A stretch of 64,000 bases of DNA from an uncultured Cellvibrionales bacterium (GCA_913063225.1 CAJXYP010000008.1:38881-102880), one strand, 5' to 3'; shown: positions 19,275 through 29,875, numbered from the stretch's first letter. Numbers and translations: made by a program. Notes: generated by a model not told the origin, from the sequence alone.

Positions 19275-20560
19275 AAATAGAAATGGCTAGGGGGCTGTAT
19301 TCAGTCGCTTCCTACCTTGCCGCACCTTTTGCCATAGTCCGCCTGGCGGCTAAGTCCGGGTCCCATTCGGGCTATAGAGCTCATATGGGCGAGCGTTTTG
19401 GCTTTATAGATAGGTCGGGTTCGGGTTCGGGTCAGCGTCATATCCACTTTCACGCGGTCTCAGTTGGTGAAACTCTTGCAGCCGCGCCAATGGTTAGGAG
19501 GCTTGCAGAGGCACACAAGGATTGGAGTTTTTCAGTTTCGGTAACTACGCCTACAGGTCGAGATCAGGCAGTGAAACATCTTTCAGATATTGCCGATACT
19601 TGTTTTCTCCCATTTGATTTACCTGGGTCTATGAGGCGTTTTTTGACGCGTATACAGCCAGATATTTTAGTTATGGTGGAAACTGAGCTTTGGCCAAATT
19701 TGATTGATCAATGTCATCGCCGGGGTATCCAAACACTTCTGATGAATGCGCGAATGTCGGAAAAGTCCGCGATCAGTTATCAAAAGATATCGCCGATAAC
19801 TCGACCGATGATGGCTAAGCTGGATCTGGTATTAGCGCAATTTGAGACGGACGCCCAGCGTTTTAAAGACCTCGGCTGTAAATCAGATAAGGTGCTTTGC
19901 ACCGGCAATGTGAAATTTGATATTCAACTCACTGATGAGCTTAAGCAGTCTGCGAATAGGTTTCGAAACCTTTGGCAGCTTCAGGGGCGGCAGGTGTGGA
20001 TAGCAGCGAGCACCCATCCCGGTGAAGAAGCTCTGCTGCTCGATATACATAAAAGGCTTATAGAACAGTATCCGGATCTATTGATGATTTTGGTGCCTAG
20101 ACACCCGGAGCGAAAAAAAGAACTGCAGCAGCTTGCTCTCGATCTAAAGTTATCCAGTGCTTTGCGCAGTCAGACCGAGGGCTCGGACAGTCTGCCTCAG
20201 GTGCTTATTGTGGATACTCTTGGCGAGCTAAATCTGTTTTATGGTCTGGCTGATATCGCTTTTATAGGGGGCTCTCTAATTCCACATGGCGGCCACAATC
20301 CGATTGAGCCGGCGCTCTGGAATTTGCCTATTTTAACTGGATCTTACTGCCATAATTTTAGTCAGATTACCCAGCAATTGGTGCAAGCTGGATCTTTAGT
20401 TCAATGCCAAGGTTCCGGCCAATTACTGGTTGAGCTTGGGGCGTTATTACAAGATGAAAGTGCGCAGGCCTTCCGGGGTGGAAAGTCATCTGCGGTTCTT
20501 GCAGCTAACCAAGGCTCTTTGGAGCGACAGCAAAAGCAAATCGAAGGATTTCTTGTATAG
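19271..20560 (+). CDS. waaA: 3-deoxy-D-manno-octulosonic acid (Kdo) transferase
   Basis: GT-B glycosyltransferase that adds Kdo to lipid A precursor at the cytoplasmic face of the inner membrane, showing that the cell makes LPS. It has 429 residues, the normal length. An N-terminal membrane anchor (residues 5-25) precedes RAHMGERFGF, where the Glu is the catalytic base of the family. The acceptor loop HFHAVSVGET and C-terminal donor-binding segments STHPGEE and GGSLIPHGGHNPIEPA are present. The ATG overlaps the permease stop by four bases. A terminator follows. Confidence 0.95.
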   Translation: MKIEMARGLYSVASYLAAPFAIVRLAAKSGSHSGYRAHMGERFGFIDRSGSGSGQRHIHFHAVSVGETLAAAPMVRRLAEAHKDWSFSVSVTTPTGRDQAVKHLSDIADTCFLPFDLPGSMRRFLTRIQPDILVMVETELWPNLIDQCHRRGIQTLLMNARMSEKSAISYQKISPITRPMMAKLDLVLAQFETDAQRFKDLGCKSDKVLCTGNVKFDIQLTDELKQSANRFRNLWQLQGRQVWIAASTHPGEEALLLDIHKRLIEQYPDLLMILVPRHPERKKELQQLALDLKLSSALRSQTEGSDSLPQVLIVDTLGELNLFYGLADIAFIGGSLIPHGGHNPIEPALWNLPILTGSYCHNFSQITQQLVQAGSLVQCQGSGQLLVELGALLQDESAQAFRGGKSSAVLAANQGSLERQQKQIEGFLV

Positions 20561-20608
20561 GGACGATATTTAGCTTGCTCACCAAGTAATCCTAGGCGCA
20601 CCGGACAC

Positions 20609-20633
20609 AAAAAAGGGGCCTAAGCCCCCTTTT
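20609..20633. terminator. Intrinsic terminator between waaA and tolC
   Basis: A-rich tract, GGGGCC stem, short loop TAA and GGCCCC-like complement with one extra C, followed by TTTT. It lies between convergent genes and can act in both directions. Confidence 0.8.
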
Positions 20634-20658
20634 AGGAATAACCTTTTGATAATTCGAA

Positions 20659-22020
20659 TTATGGAAGTAATAGACTGCGAGGGATTTCATTCGCATCGTC
20701 TAACCATCGATTTAGCTCGTCGATATCCTGGCCGTTAAGCGTGCCCGCCGTACTCTTTAGGTTGAGCATATTTTCAATATAATCGTAGCGTGTATTTAGA
20801 TAATTTCTTGTAGTGCTATAAAGATTCCGTTCCGCCAGCAATACATCAACCAGGTTTCGTGTTCCCACCTCATAACCTGCCTGAGTTGCCTCAAGCGCGC
20901 TCTCGGAAGAGCGGATGGCTTGGAGGCGCGCCTGAACTAGAGAAATACTGGTTAAAACACGTAGATGAGTGACGCGAATAGTTTGTTCTACATTACGTTG
21001 AGTGCCGGCCAATAATTCCTCAGCCTGCGTGAGATTGTGACGCGCCTGAACTCTTCGAGCCCAGGTACTACCGCCGGTAAAGGTGACAATAGGGACCGTT
21101 AAAGTAACCGAAACCGCGCCACCTTCGTCAAAACGACCGATTGGCATGACTGCAGTGTCGTTGTCTTCCAGAGACCCGCCGTAAGATGCATTTAGCTCAA
21201 CCGCAGGATAGTAGTTGGTATTGCTATTCGACTTGGCAATTTCTGCGCTTTCAACACTTAGTTCAGCGATACCTAGGGTTTGGCTGTTTTCTAGTCCAAC
21301 TGCCACCCAGTCTTCTGCCTGAGCTGGAACCGGGGTAACGACAGGATAGTTATCCATAAGCGGGGCGATGGAATTATGCTGACGGCCGGTCAACACCCTG
21401 AGTGCTTCGTAGGTAATGGCAAGGTTTCCGAGTCCATCCAATTCCCGAGAAATAACATCGTCATAGGATGCCTGGGCTTCCAGAACATCCGTAATGGGTA
21501 CTAAGCCAACGTCAAAACGCTGTTGTGTTTGCTCGAGCTGAGATTCGAGTGCAGCTTTTTCTGCTCTCACAGTGGTTAGGGTATCAATGGCGCGCAATAC
21601 ATCTAGGTAGGCTGATACCGTGTTAGTAATCAGGTCCTGCTCTTCTTGCTCCCAGTTCAACAGCGCTCGGTCTACGCTGATATTACCGCTTTGATAGCTA
21701 TACCAATCAGACATATTAAATAGCGTCTGAGAAATGCTAGCCGAGTAGGTATTGGATGTATCAGAATTACCAGAACTAGGACCAATATCGTCCGAATACC
21801 TCGATCGAGCTGAAAGACTTACATTTGGCAGTAGTGAAGCCCTGCCAATCGCGCCATTTTGTAAATCTGATTGCAGTGCAGCATTTGCGGCACGGTATTC
21901 AGGATTGTTAGTTTTCGCCAAATCATATATCTGCTTTAAGGTATCCGCCGAACTAACGCAGGGCAGTGTAACCGCGAGTATAAGGCTTAGGTTTCGCATC
22001 GGGCGAAATAGTGTTTTCAT
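20659..22020 (-). CDS. tolC: TolC-family outer membrane efflux channel
   Basis: Outer-membrane exit duct for type I secretion and RND efflux. From ATG 22020 it has 453 residues and a signal peptide cleaved near VSSA-DT, after which DTLKQIYDLAKTNNPEY begins the first helix, as in TolC. Two structural repeats are visible, each with long helices (VRAEKAALESQLEQTQQRFDVG and ALEATQAGYEVGTRNLVDVL, the second carrying the YxxGTR signature) and a strand pair. In-frame ATGs at 22032 and 22071 are possible but have no better ribosome site. It is divergent from nudF, as in E. coli. Confidence 0.93.
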   Translation of the reverse strand: MKTLFRPMRNLSLILAVTLPCVSSADTLKQIYDLAKTNNPEYRAANAALQSDLQNGAIGRASLLPNVSLSARSRYSDDIGPSSGNSDTSNTYSASISQTLFNMSDWYSYQSGNISVDRALLNWEQEEQDLITNTVSAYLDVLRAIDTLTTVRAEKAALESQLEQTQQRFDVGLVPITDVLEAQASYDDVISRELDGLGNLAITYEALRVLTGRQHNSIAPLMDNYPVVTPVPAQAEDWVAVGLENSQTLGIAELSVESAEIAKSNSNTNYYPAVELNASYGGSLEDNDTAVMPIGRFDEGGAVSVTLTVPIVTFTGGSTWARRVQARHNLTQAEELLAGTQRNVEQTIRVTHLRVLTSISLVQARLQAIRSSESALEATQAGYEVGTRNLVDVLLAERNLYSTTRNYLNTRYDYIENMLNLKSTAGTLNGQDIDELNRWLDDANEIPRSLLLP

Positions 22021-22156
22021 AGGGTAATCCATAAGGTCTATGCAGGTCTCTGTGGCCCAGAATGCTAACACAGCAGCCTTTTTATGTACCCGTTAAGAAT
22101 GGTAAAAAGAGCAGCGATTTGGTTAAGTTAATGAAGTTTTTGGAGGAAAAGTTCTA

Positions 22157-22792
22157 GTGCAGTCAAAATTTGGAAATCAGGATTTCGAAATCCTCAGCGA
22201 AGAAATCGCCTACCAAGGATTCCATAAAATAAAGCGAGTAAAACTTAAGCATCGTCTATATGAAGGTAGTTGGGGCGAAGTTATTGATCGTGAGGTTAGC
22301 GATAAAGGCTCGGCTGCATGCGTGGTTGTCTACGATCCGAGTACTGATTCCGTGTGCCTTGTTGAGCAATTTAGAGTGGCAACGCAAACGGAGAATTATT
22401 CACCTTGGTCGTTAGAAATTGTAGCCGGCATGATAGATAAAGACGCTGAATCCCCGAAGCAGGTGGTGTTGCGCGAACTTGTTGAAGAAGCTGGGCTAGT
22501 GCCGAGCTACGTTGAAAAAATCACAAGCTATTGGGTAAGCCCGGGCGGCTCTTCCGCACGCATGCATATCTATGTTGCGCTCTGCGATCTATGTGATGCT
22601 GGCGGTATATATGGACTCGACGATGAACACGAGGATATCCTAGCGGTAGTGGTTCCGCGTGAAAGCGTTCATCAGTCCGCATTGGCAGATGAAACGAGCA
22701 ACGCGGCAACGTTAATAGGGCTACAATGGCTAACTATGAACCGAGAGCGCATGTACCATATTTGGCATGCCAAATATGAGCAGCAAGAATAA
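22157..22792 (+). CDS. nudF: ADP-ribose pyrophosphatase (Nudix)
   Basis: Hydrolyses ADP-ribose to AMP and ribose 5-phosphate. It has 211 residues, the NudF size. The Nudix box runs from GMIDKDAE to RELVEEAGL, with the essential REx2EE glutamates; one extra residue lies between the first Gly and Glu compared with the standard spacing. The start is GTG at 22157 with a strong GGAGGA upstream. The order tolC / nudF, DUF1249, cpdA, parE is conserved in gammaproteobacteria. Confidence 0.93.
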   Translation: MQSKFGNQDFEILSEEIAYQGFHKIKRVKLKHRLYEGSWGEVIDREVSDKGSAACVVVYDPSTDSVCLVEQFRVATQTENYSPWSLEIVAGMIDKDAESPKQVVLRELVEEAGLVPSYVEKITSYWVSPGGSSARMHIYVALCDLCDAGGIYGLDDEHEDILAVVVPRESVHQSALADETSNAATLIGLQWLTMNRERMYHIWHAKYEQQE

Positions 22793-22794
22793 TT

Positions 22795-23256
22795 TTGACC
22801 TCTAAAGTTGTAAGTAAAGAAAATCACTTGCTCACTGACCTTCACGGACAGTGCGAGCTGAATTATCTTCGCTTGGAACAAATATTTCCGGATATGAGAA
22901 TGACCCTTAAAACACTCATCCACGCCGGAAAAAAAGATCAGCTACGAATGGAAATTGAGGTTGTTGATCGAGCGCCCTATACCACGCAATTATCTGTGCG
23001 CGGAGAAATATCAGGATTGCCTTGGGCCGGTGAACTGGAAATGGATGTTCAGATGTATCACGACGCAAGGATGGCGGAGGTGAGCCGCTATAGTTCGCAG
23101 AAGCTGGTTTTTATTAGAAATCGCTATCCCAATGCCCAGATGTTTCAGCGTCATGAGAAATGGCATGCCAACCAGTTTTTTGGCATTTGGCTAGACCATT
23201 TTATTCAGTCTGGCCACGAGCACTCATCGACCACAGGATCTTTGAACAATGATTAA
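22795..23256 (+). CDS. DUF1249 (YqiB-like) protein
   Basis: Conserved cytoplasmic protein of unknown function. It has 153 residues starting at TTG 22795. Family segments are CELNYLRLEQIFP, MDVQMYHDARMAEV and the C-terminal NQFFGIWLDHFI. It is located between nudF and cpdA as in E. coli, with 2 bases to nudF and an 8-base overlap into cpdA, so the three are co-translated. Confidence 0.9.
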   Translation: MTSKVVSKENHLLTDLHGQCELNYLRLEQIFPDMRMTLKTLIHAGKKDQLRMEIEVVDRAPYTTQLSVRGEISGLPWAGELEMDVQMYHDARMAEVSRYSSQKLVFIRNRYPNAQMFQRHEKWHANQFFGIWLDHFIQSGHEHSSTTGSLNND

Positions 23257-24025
23257 GATAGTTCAGGTAACGGATCCACATATCGGCGCCACTGCCGATT
23301 ATAGATTGGCCGGAGTTGATACCAGACGGACGTTTCACGAGGTGATGGAACAGGTCCGTACTGAAGAACCGGAAGTCCTGTTGATGACCGGTGATAATGC
23401 CGCAGACTATTCTGAAGGGGCATACGAGCATTTTTTTGCTGTAATGCAGACCTTCGAGCAGCCGCATTATTGGATACCCGGAAACCACGACAAAGTATCA
23501 GCGGCAGAATCTGCTGCCGGCGGCAAACCATTCCAACGAACGCTTGATCTTGGGGACTGGTTAATAGTTATGTTGGATTCCGTAATTCCACGCTCGCCAA
23601 ACGGAGAATTGGGTTCTGAAGAGTTAAATACTCTTGAAAATGTGCTTGAGCAGAGCGAACATTCGAATGTTATAATTTGTTTGCACCACCATCCTGTGAA
23701 TATCAACTGTACCTGGTTGGACACGCAGCGAGTTGCAGATGCGGATGAATTTTTTGAATTGGTCGACAGATTTCCTAGCGTTAAGGCTATTTTCTGGGGG
23801 CATATCCACCAGGAATTTAACAGTCGGCACGGAGAAGTGCTTCTGCATTCTTGTCCTTCGACTTGTATTCAATTCTTGACGGATTCAGACGAGTTTGCTT
23901 TGGATAGCCGTTCGCCCGGTTACCGGGTTATTGAGCTGAATGATGACGGCAGCATTAATACTTACGTGCGTAGAGTAGAAATTCCCGACATGGGAATTGA
24001 TATCGGTTGCCTAGGTTACGAGTAG
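23249..24025 (+). CDS. cpdA: 3',5'-cyclic AMP phosphodiesterase
   Basis: Calcineurin-like metallophosphodiesterase that hydrolyses cAMP, lowering CRP signalling. It has 258 residues. Metal-binding motifs are complete: DPHIG (DxH), MTGDNAAD, GNHD, LHHHP and GHIHQ. The family places it class III. It overlaps the DUF1249 gene and is followed by 145 bases before parE. Confidence 0.93.
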   Translation: MIKIVQVTDPHIGATADYRLAGVDTRRTFHEVMEQVRTEEPEVLLMTGDNAADYSEGAYEHFFAVMQTFEQPHYWIPGNHDKVSAAESAAGGKPFQRTLDLGDWLIVMLDSVIPRSPNGELGSEELNTLENVLEQSEHSNVIICLHHHPVNINCTWLDTQRVADADEFFELVDRFPSVKAIFWGHIHQEFNSRHGEVLLHSCPSTCIQFLTDSDEFALDSRSPGYRVIELNDDGSINTYVRRVEIPDMGIDIGCLGYE

Positions 24026-24170
24026 TACTCTTATCTGGGTAGCGACCTTTCGCTCAACTCAAAAATATTACTTTTTGCTTCCTAAATCTGTTCCTAAGCA
24101 GTGCTTCTGGACGCTTCTCTGAGTTACACTTGGGTCATTAAAATAAACTCTAAACTCAGTCCAATATCCT

Positions 24171-26054
24171 ATGAGCGAAACCTATAATTCCGGTGATATT
24201 GAAGTACTCACTGGACTAGATCCGGTCCGCAAGCGACCGGGAATGTACACGGATACAACCAGCCCCCGACACCTGGCCCAAGAAGTTATCGACAACGGTG
24301 TGGATGAGGCATTAGGCGGTCACGCCACTCGCATAGACGTACAACTCCACAAAGATGGTTCAATTACGGTTATAGACGATGGGCGGGGCATGCCGGTGGA
24401 CCCGCATCCAGAGTTTAAGGTTTCCGGCGTCGAAGTGATTCTCACAACACTACATTCCGGCGGTAAATTTTCTTCAAAAAGCTACGGTTTTTCTGGGGGC
24501 TTACACGGGGTAGGTGTTTCCGTTGTCAATGCCTTGTCAGAATCCTTTGTAGTCGAAATTCGCCGCGGCGGAAGTGTGCATAAAATGCAATTTTCCCATG
24601 GTGAAAAGCAAGGCGAATTGGAAGTTATTGATTCTTGTGGGCGACGCAATACGGGCACAAAGATTCGTTTCAAGCCGGATGCCTCCTATTTCGATACGGG
24701 AATATTTCCTCAGGCTGAACTGCGCCATCTGTTGCGTGCAAAAGCCATTCTCTGTTCGGGATTACGAATCACCTTTGAAGATGAAATCAAAGGAGAGAAG
24801 GATGAGTGGCTCTACCAGGATGGATTGAAAGCCTATTTGGAGGAACGCACTGACGGACTACCGCAATTGCCTGAAGAGGCTTTTATGGGGTCATCTAGCG
24901 GCGAGACAGAAAGCATTGAGTGGGCTTTGCAGTGGTTACCCGAGGGTGGAGAATCAGTCACTGAAAGTTACGTCAACCTGATACCTACTTCCGGCGGCGG
25001 TACTCATGTAAATGGGCTCAGAACTGGTTTGCTTGATGCGGTTCGAGAGTATTGCGAATTTCGGGCAATGATTCCCAAAGGTTTGAAATTGTCTGCAGAG
25101 GATGTTTGGCAGCAATGTTGTTATGTGCTGTCCTTCAAAATGTTAGAGCCCCAGTTCTCTGGGCAGACAAAAGAGCGCCTTTCTTCTCGGGAAGCCGCAG
25201 TATTTGTGAGCGGTATTGTTAAAGACGCCCTAAGTTTGTGGATGAACCAACATACAGATACGGCAGATCAACTAGCCGAGCTTGTATTGGCAAATGCGCA
25301 GCGTCGATCCCGCGCTGCAAAAAAAGTGGTGCGCAAGCGAGTAACTGCGGGGCCAGCCTTGCCAGGCAAGCTGGCGGATTGCTCCAGCGGTGATCCAGCA
25401 CGAACCGAATTGTTTCTGGTGGAAGGAGATTCCGCTGGTGGTTCAGCAAAGCAAGCCAGAGAGCGCGAGTTTCAGGCAGTGCTACCTCTAAGAGGAAAGA
25501 TTCTTAATACTTGGGAGGTCGAGTCGGATGCTGTTATGGCCTCGGCGGAAGTACATAATATTTCTGTGGCTTTGGGCCTTGATCCCGGTTCGGATGATCT
25601 GAGTGAGTTACGTTACAGCAAGGTATGCATATTGGCTGATGCGGATTCTGATGGATTACATATCGCGACATTACTTTGTGCGTTGTTTGTCCGCCATTTC
25701 AGGCCGCTTATTACTGCTGGGCATGTTTTTGTTGCCATGCCGCCGCTGTATCGGATCGATATTGGTAACGACGTTTATTACGCTCTGGATGATCATGAGA
25801 AAGCTGGTGTATTGGAGCGGATAGCCGCAGAAAAGAAAAAGGGTAAAGTTAACGTGCAGCGATTTAAAGGCTTGGGCGAGATGAATCCATTGCAGCTGCG
25901 CGAAACGACAATGGCTCCAGATACCCGACGCTTAGTGCAGCTGACTATTCAGGATGGTGATGCGGACAAACTGTTGGATATGCTGCTTACTAAAAAGCGT
26001 TCAGCGGATCGAAAAGCCTGGCTGGAATCCAAAGGTAATTTGGCAGATGTTTAA
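24171..26054 (+). CDS. parE: DNA topoisomerase IV subunit B
   Basis: ATPase subunit of the decatenating topoisomerase IV. It has 627 residues, the ParE size. An N-terminal GHKL ATPase includes EVIDNGVDEA, DDGRGMPVD and the Gly-rich lid GLHGVGVSVVNAL. The transducer domain follows, and the TOPRIM domain has EGDSAGGSAKQARERE and DADSDGLHI. PLRGKILN is near the quinolone-contact region. ParC follows after 20 bases. Confidence 0.96.
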   Translation: MSETYNSGDIEVLTGLDPVRKRPGMYTDTTSPRHLAQEVIDNGVDEALGGHATRIDVQLHKDGSITVIDDGRGMPVDPHPEFKVSGVEVILTTLHSGGKFSSKSYGFSGGLHGVGVSVVNALSESFVVEIRRGGSVHKMQFSHGEKQGELEVIDSCGRRNTGTKIRFKPDASYFDTGIFPQAELRHLLRAKAILCSGLRITFEDEIKGEKDEWLYQDGLKAYLEERTDGLPQLPEEAFMGSSSGETESIEWALQWLPEGGESVTESYVNLIPTSGGGTHVNGLRTGLLDAVREYCEFRAMIPKGLKLSAEDVWQQCCYVLSFKMLEPQFSGQTKERLSSREAAVFVSGIVKDALSLWMNQHTDTADQLAELVLANAQRRSRAAKKVVRKRVTAGPALPGKLADCSSGDPARTELFLVEGDSAGGSAKQAREREFQAVLPLRGKILNTWEVESDAVMASAEVHNISVALGLDPGSDDLSELRYSKVCILADADSDGLHIATLLCALFVRHFRPLITAGHVFVAMPPLYRIDIGNDVYYALDDHEKAGVLERIAAEKKKGKVNVQRFKGLGEMNPLQLRETTMAPDTRRLVQLTIQDGDADKLLDMLLTKKRSADRKAWLESKGNLADV

Positions 26055-26074
26055 TCTAAACTTGAGACAGTAAC

Positions 26075-28345
26075 GTGACTGATAAAACTACTCCAATAGC
26101 TTCTGAGTTCGAAGTACAACCTCTTAGAGACTATGCTGAAAAAGCTTATCTCGATTACTCCATGTACGTCATCCTCGATCGGGCACTGCCGCATATCGGC
26201 GATGGATTGAAACCCGTTCAGCGCCGTATTATCTATGCAATGAGCGAGCTCGCCCTTAAAGCGGGAGCCAAGTTTAAGAAATCTGCTCGTACGGTTGGCG
26301 ACGTCATAGGTAAGTACCATCCTCATGGTGACGGCGCAGCTTATGAAGCCATGGTGTTGATGGCGCAACCATTCAGCTATCGATATACGCTGGTAGATGG
26401 TCAGGGAAACTGGGGATCATCCGACGAACCAAAATCTTTTGCTGCGATGCGTTATACCGAATCGCGATTGATGGCTTATTCCAATGTTTTATTGGAAGAG
26501 CTAGGGCAGGGTACCGTAGATTGGCGGCCCAATTTTGATGGAACTCTTGAAGAACCACAGGTTTTGCCTGCGCAGCTTCCCAACTTGTTATTGAACGGCA
26601 CCACCGGCATTGCCGTTGGTATGGCAACCGATGTACCTCCGCACAATTTGCGTGAAGTCGCAGCCGCCTGTATTCGGTTGCTCGAAGAGCCTAAGGCCGA
26701 TATAGCGCAGCTTATGGAGCATATTAAGGGACCAGACTATCCCACTGGTGCACCTATTATCACTCCTGCCGCGGAAATCGCTCTAATATACGAAACCGGT
26801 CGAGGGATGTTACGACAGCGGGCTGAGTGGGTGATGGAGGATGGCGAGATCATCGTTACTGCTTTGCCGTATCAAGTGTCCGGATCTCGGGTTCTCGAGC
26901 AAATCGCTGATCAAATGAACAATAAGAAGTTGCCGATGGTGACGGACTTACGCGATGAGTCTGATCATGAAAATCCAACGCGATTAATAATCATACCCAG
27001 ATCCAATAGGGTAGATACCGAAACATTGATGTCCCATCTTTTTTCCAGCACTGATTTGGAAAAAGGGCATAGGGTCAACCTTAATATCATTGGCATTGAC
27101 GGCAAACCGGCGGTTAAAAACCTACGAACCATCATTAGCGAATGGCTCAAGTTCCGCATGATTACGGTACGCAGGCGTCTGCAATACCGACTCGACAAGA
27201 TCAATCATCGGCTGCATATGCTGGAAGGTTTGTTGGTCGCATTCCTGAATCTCGACGAAGTTATTCGTATCGTCCGAGAAGAAGATCATCCCAAGCAGGA
27301 GCTAATTAGAAAGTTTGCTCTAAGTGAAATTCAAGCCGACTATATTCTCGATACGCGGTTACGCCAGTTGGCGCGTCTTGAAGAAATGAAGATTCAGGCC
27401 GAGCGCGATGAGCTTGAAGCGGAAAAGGGTCAAATAGAAACAATTTTGGGCTCGGCAACGCGGCTCAAGACATTAGTTCGTAAGGAAATCACTAAAGCGG
27501 CAGAAGATTATGGAGATGACAGGCGTTCTTTAATCATTGATTCCGTGGTGGAATCCAAATCCTTCTCAGAAGAAGAATTAATGGTTACCGAGCCCGTCAC
27601 AGTCGTGCTCAGTTCTATGGGATGGATACGCGCGGCTAAGGGCCATGACGTCGACGCTGCCGGACTTAGCTATAAAGCTGGAGATGGTCTAAAAACCCTG
27701 GCCCAGGGTAAGTCTAATCAGCCCGTACATATAATCGATTCAACTGGTCGCAGTTATTCATTACTTGCTCACACCTTACCTTCGGCTAGAGGACAGGGCG
27801 AGCCTATAACTGGTCGCTTAAGCCCGCCTTCGGGTGTCGAATTTATGGCCTTGCAAATGGGTGATCTTGAGCAAAAAATCCTTGTGGCATCAGATGCGGG
27901 CTATGGCTTTATCTGTAAAATTCAGGATCTGCATGCAAACAAGAAGGCAGGTAAGGCTCTACTGAGTTTGCCCGCTGAATCCAAGGTTTTGCCCCCCTGC
28001 AAAATTGCCGATATCGAAACTTCTTTGTTGGTGGCTGTTAGTAACGAGGGCCGTATGGTGGTATTCCCCGTACAAGAGTTGCCAGAATTAGCCCGGGGTA
28101 AAGGCAATAAAATTATTAGTATTCCTTCCTCACGAGTTAAGAGTCGTGAGGAATTTATGGTCTCTTTTGCCGTGGTACCGGATCAAAAGTGCGTCTTGGT
28201 TCACAGTGGCAAGCGACATATGAAACTAAAGTTTAGCGAATTGGATGTTTTCCGTTGCGAACGAGGTCGGCGTGGTGCGAAACTGCCGCGAGGCTTCCAG
28301 AGGGTAGATGCGCTAAGCTTGGAAGATGAATTGACAGACAAGTAG
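26075..28345 (+). CDS. parC: DNA topoisomerase IV subunit A
   Basis: DNA-cutting subunit of topoisomerase IV, 756 residues from GTG 26075. The winged-helix breakage domain includes [15 protein letters not shown] and the catalytic Tyr in AAMRYTES. The coiled coil and six-bladed beta-pinwheel C-terminal domain follow. The quinolone-determining position equivalent to E. coli Ser80 is Gly87 here, while the equivalent of Glu84 is kept (Glu91). ParC versus GyrA is settled by pairing with parE and by length. Confidence 0.96.
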   Translation: MTDKTTPIASEFEVQPLRDYAEKAYLDYSMYVILDRALPHIGDGLKPVQRRIIYAMSELALKAGAKFKKSARTVGDVIGKYHPHGDGAAYEAMVLMAQPFSYRYTLVDGQGNWGSSDEPKSFAAMRYTESRLMAYSNVLLEELGQGTVDWRPNFDGTLEEPQVLPAQLPNLLLNGTTGIAVGMATDVPPHNLREVAAACIRLLEEPKADIAQLMEHIKGPDYPTGAPIITPAAEIALIYETGRGMLRQRAEWVMEDGEIIVTALPYQVSGSRVLEQIADQMNNKKLPMVTDLRDESDHENPTRLIIIPRSNRVDTETLMSHLFSSTDLEKGHRVNLNIIGIDGKPAVKNLRTIISEWLKFRMITVRRRLQYRLDKINHRLHMLEGLLVAFLNLDEVIRIVREEDHPKQELIRKFALSEIQADYILDTRLRQLARLEEMKIQAERDELEAEKGQIETILGSATRLKTLVRKEITKAAEDYGDDRRSLIIDSVVESKSFSEEELMVTEPVTVVLSSMGWIRAAKGHDVDAAGLSYKAGDGLKTLAQGKSNQPVHIIDSTGRSYSLLAHTLPSARGQGEPITGRLSPPSGVEFMALQMGDLEQKILVASDAGYGFICKIQDLHANKKAGKALLSLPAESKVLPPCKIADIETSLLVAVSNEGRMVVFPVQELPELARGKGNKIISIPSSRVKSREEFMVSFAVVPDQKCVLVHSGKRHMKLKFSELDVFRCERGRRGAKLPRGFQRVDALSLEDELTDK

Positions 28346-28453
28346 GCAGGATAAACAGGCTAGGTAAAGAGTGCAGTCTTGAGTAGCGAGACCTAAAAAA
28401 ATCATGCGACTGTTTGCCTAGACGAATAATTAGAAAATATTTAGAGAGAAGAG

Positions 28454-29254
28454 ATGGAATCAATAGGCGATGCGGCCATAGCCGCAGTGATTAATGTTTT
28501 TATCGCAATAGCGATAATTTTTATAGGTAAAAAAATAGCAGTTTGGGTTTCGCAATTAGTAGCTATATCCATGGCTAGAAAAGATTCTGATCCTGCTCTT
28601 GTGGGGTTTATTGCTAGCCTGGTGCGCTTTGCAATTCTCGCTTTTGTATTTATAGCCGCGCTAGGCCAAGTCGGAATTCAGACCGCTTCCCTTGTAGCTA
28701 TTATGGGTGCCGCTGGTTTGGCTGTGGGTTTGGCCCTTCAAGGTTCCTTATCTAACTTTGCTTCTGGCGTATTAATCCTAATTTTTAAACCCTTTAAAAT
28801 TGGCGATTTTGTTGAGCTAGCTGGTACTGCAGGAACGGTTGCCAGTATTTCGATTTTTACTACTGAACTAGTTACTCCAGATAACAAACAAATTATCGTA
28901 CCAAATGCCTCGGCTATGGGCGGCATTATTACTAATGTCTCGGCTAAGCCTACACGTCGTGTTGATATGGTATTTGGCATTGGTTACAGCGACGACATTG
29001 ATAAAGCACGGGATATTATTCTAGGCGTACTTAATTCTGATGAGCGTGTACTTAAAGACCCAGCCCCTCAGGTTGCAGTAGCTGAACTCGCCGATAGCAG
29101 TGTAAATTTTGTAACAAGGCCTTGGGTAAATGCAGCGGATTACTGGGGTGTTATGTTTGATACCACCGAAACTATTAAAAAGCGCTTCGATGCGGAAGGC
29201 GTTTCTATTCCTTTCCCACAGCAAGATGTGCATATGCATCAAGCTGGCGAGTAG
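28454..29254 (+). CDS. mscS: Small-conductance mechanosensitive channel (MscS)
   Basis: Inner-membrane tension valve that protects against osmotic downshock. It has 266 residues, close to E. coli MscS (286). There are three membrane helices, the pore helix being GAAGLAVGLALQGSLSNFASG with the family's Gly/Ala packing pattern. KPFKIGDFVELAGTAGTV and NKQIIVPNA are the beta-domain signature. A purine-rich AGAGAAGAG precedes the ATG. It is convergent with the primosome gene pair. Confidence 0.93.
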   Translation: MESIGDAAIAAVINVFIAIAIIFIGKKIAVWVSQLVAISMARKDSDPALVGFIASLVRFAILAFVFIAALGQVGIQTASLVAIMGAAGLAVGLALQGSLSNFASGVLILIFKPFKIGDFVELAGTAGTVASISIFTTELVTPDNKQIIVPNASAMGGIITNVSAKPTRRVDMVFGIGYSDDIDKARDIILGVLNSDERVLKDPAPQVAVAELADSSVNFVTRPWVNAADYWGVMFDTTETIKKRFDAEGVSIPFPQQDVHMHQAGE

Positions 29255-29269
29255 GTAGGTCTTATCGAG

Positions 29270-29875
29270 CTATTTGTCTAACTGAGCTTTTAGTTCTTTT
29301 AGGCGAACTCGAGCGGCGTCGCGATCTAGCGGCGTCGTTTTTGTTTCTGGCTCAGGCGAATGTTCAATCGCCGGTAAATTTTCTCCACGCATCATTGCCC
29401 GCATCAGATTCTGATACTGCTGTTGAAAAATGGGAAAACTTCGGTATTCATCACTGCTAGCCAATCTGTGCCAGCCGGTTTTTAGTCCGGCGTGATAGAC
29501 CATGGGATGGCTCCAGGAAAAATCGCTTTTTGGGCTGGGGGCATTGCAGGCCTCGATAAAGGCCGAGCGCGCGTCGAGGAGTGGTTTCCCTTCAGAGTCA
29601 ACGCAGCAGGCCTGCAGCATTTGCGCCAAGGTAGGCAGAAATTCGCTGTTTTGAATAATGCGCTCGCCTGCCGCCACTATGATTTCGGCAGACACGCCCT
29701 CTAGGCTGTTTAGCCAGAGCTTCTTTATAGTGTTTAGTGTCTCCGTATCAGGAAACGCTTTGTAATATTGATTATGATAGTTCACGCGAAACAGCGAAAA
29801 GACGGCATTAACCGCTTCTTTGTGTGACTGAGATGGGGCTTTTTTAGTCTGCCCAGCTGGTATCAGTGAGGTCAT
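29270..29875 (-). CDS. Replication protein P-like helicase-loader candidate
   Basis: A 201-residue protein resembling the lambda P / phage replication-protein-P group, which load the DnaB helicase. Visible are FSLFRVNYHNQYYKAF, the helical LWLNSLEGVSAEIIVAAGERI, and SEFLPTLAQMLQACC, a helical arrangement typical of that family. It overlaps the three-DnaT-domain gene by 32 bases, so the two are translated together. Nothing else phage-like is nearby (no integrase, capsid or repressor), so it is probably a resident primosome gene. Assignment rests on recalled motif resemblance. Confidence 0.6.
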   Translation of the reverse strand: MTSLIPAGQTKKAPSQSHKEAVNAVFSLFRVNYHNQYYKAFPDTETLNTIKKLWLNSLEGVSAEIIVAAGERIIQNSEFLPTLAQMLQACCVDSEGKPLLDARSAFIEACNAPSPKSDFSWSHPMVYHAGLKTGWHRLASSDEYRSFPIFQQQYQNLMRAMMRGENLPAIEHSPEPETKTTPLDRDAARVRLKELKAQLDK

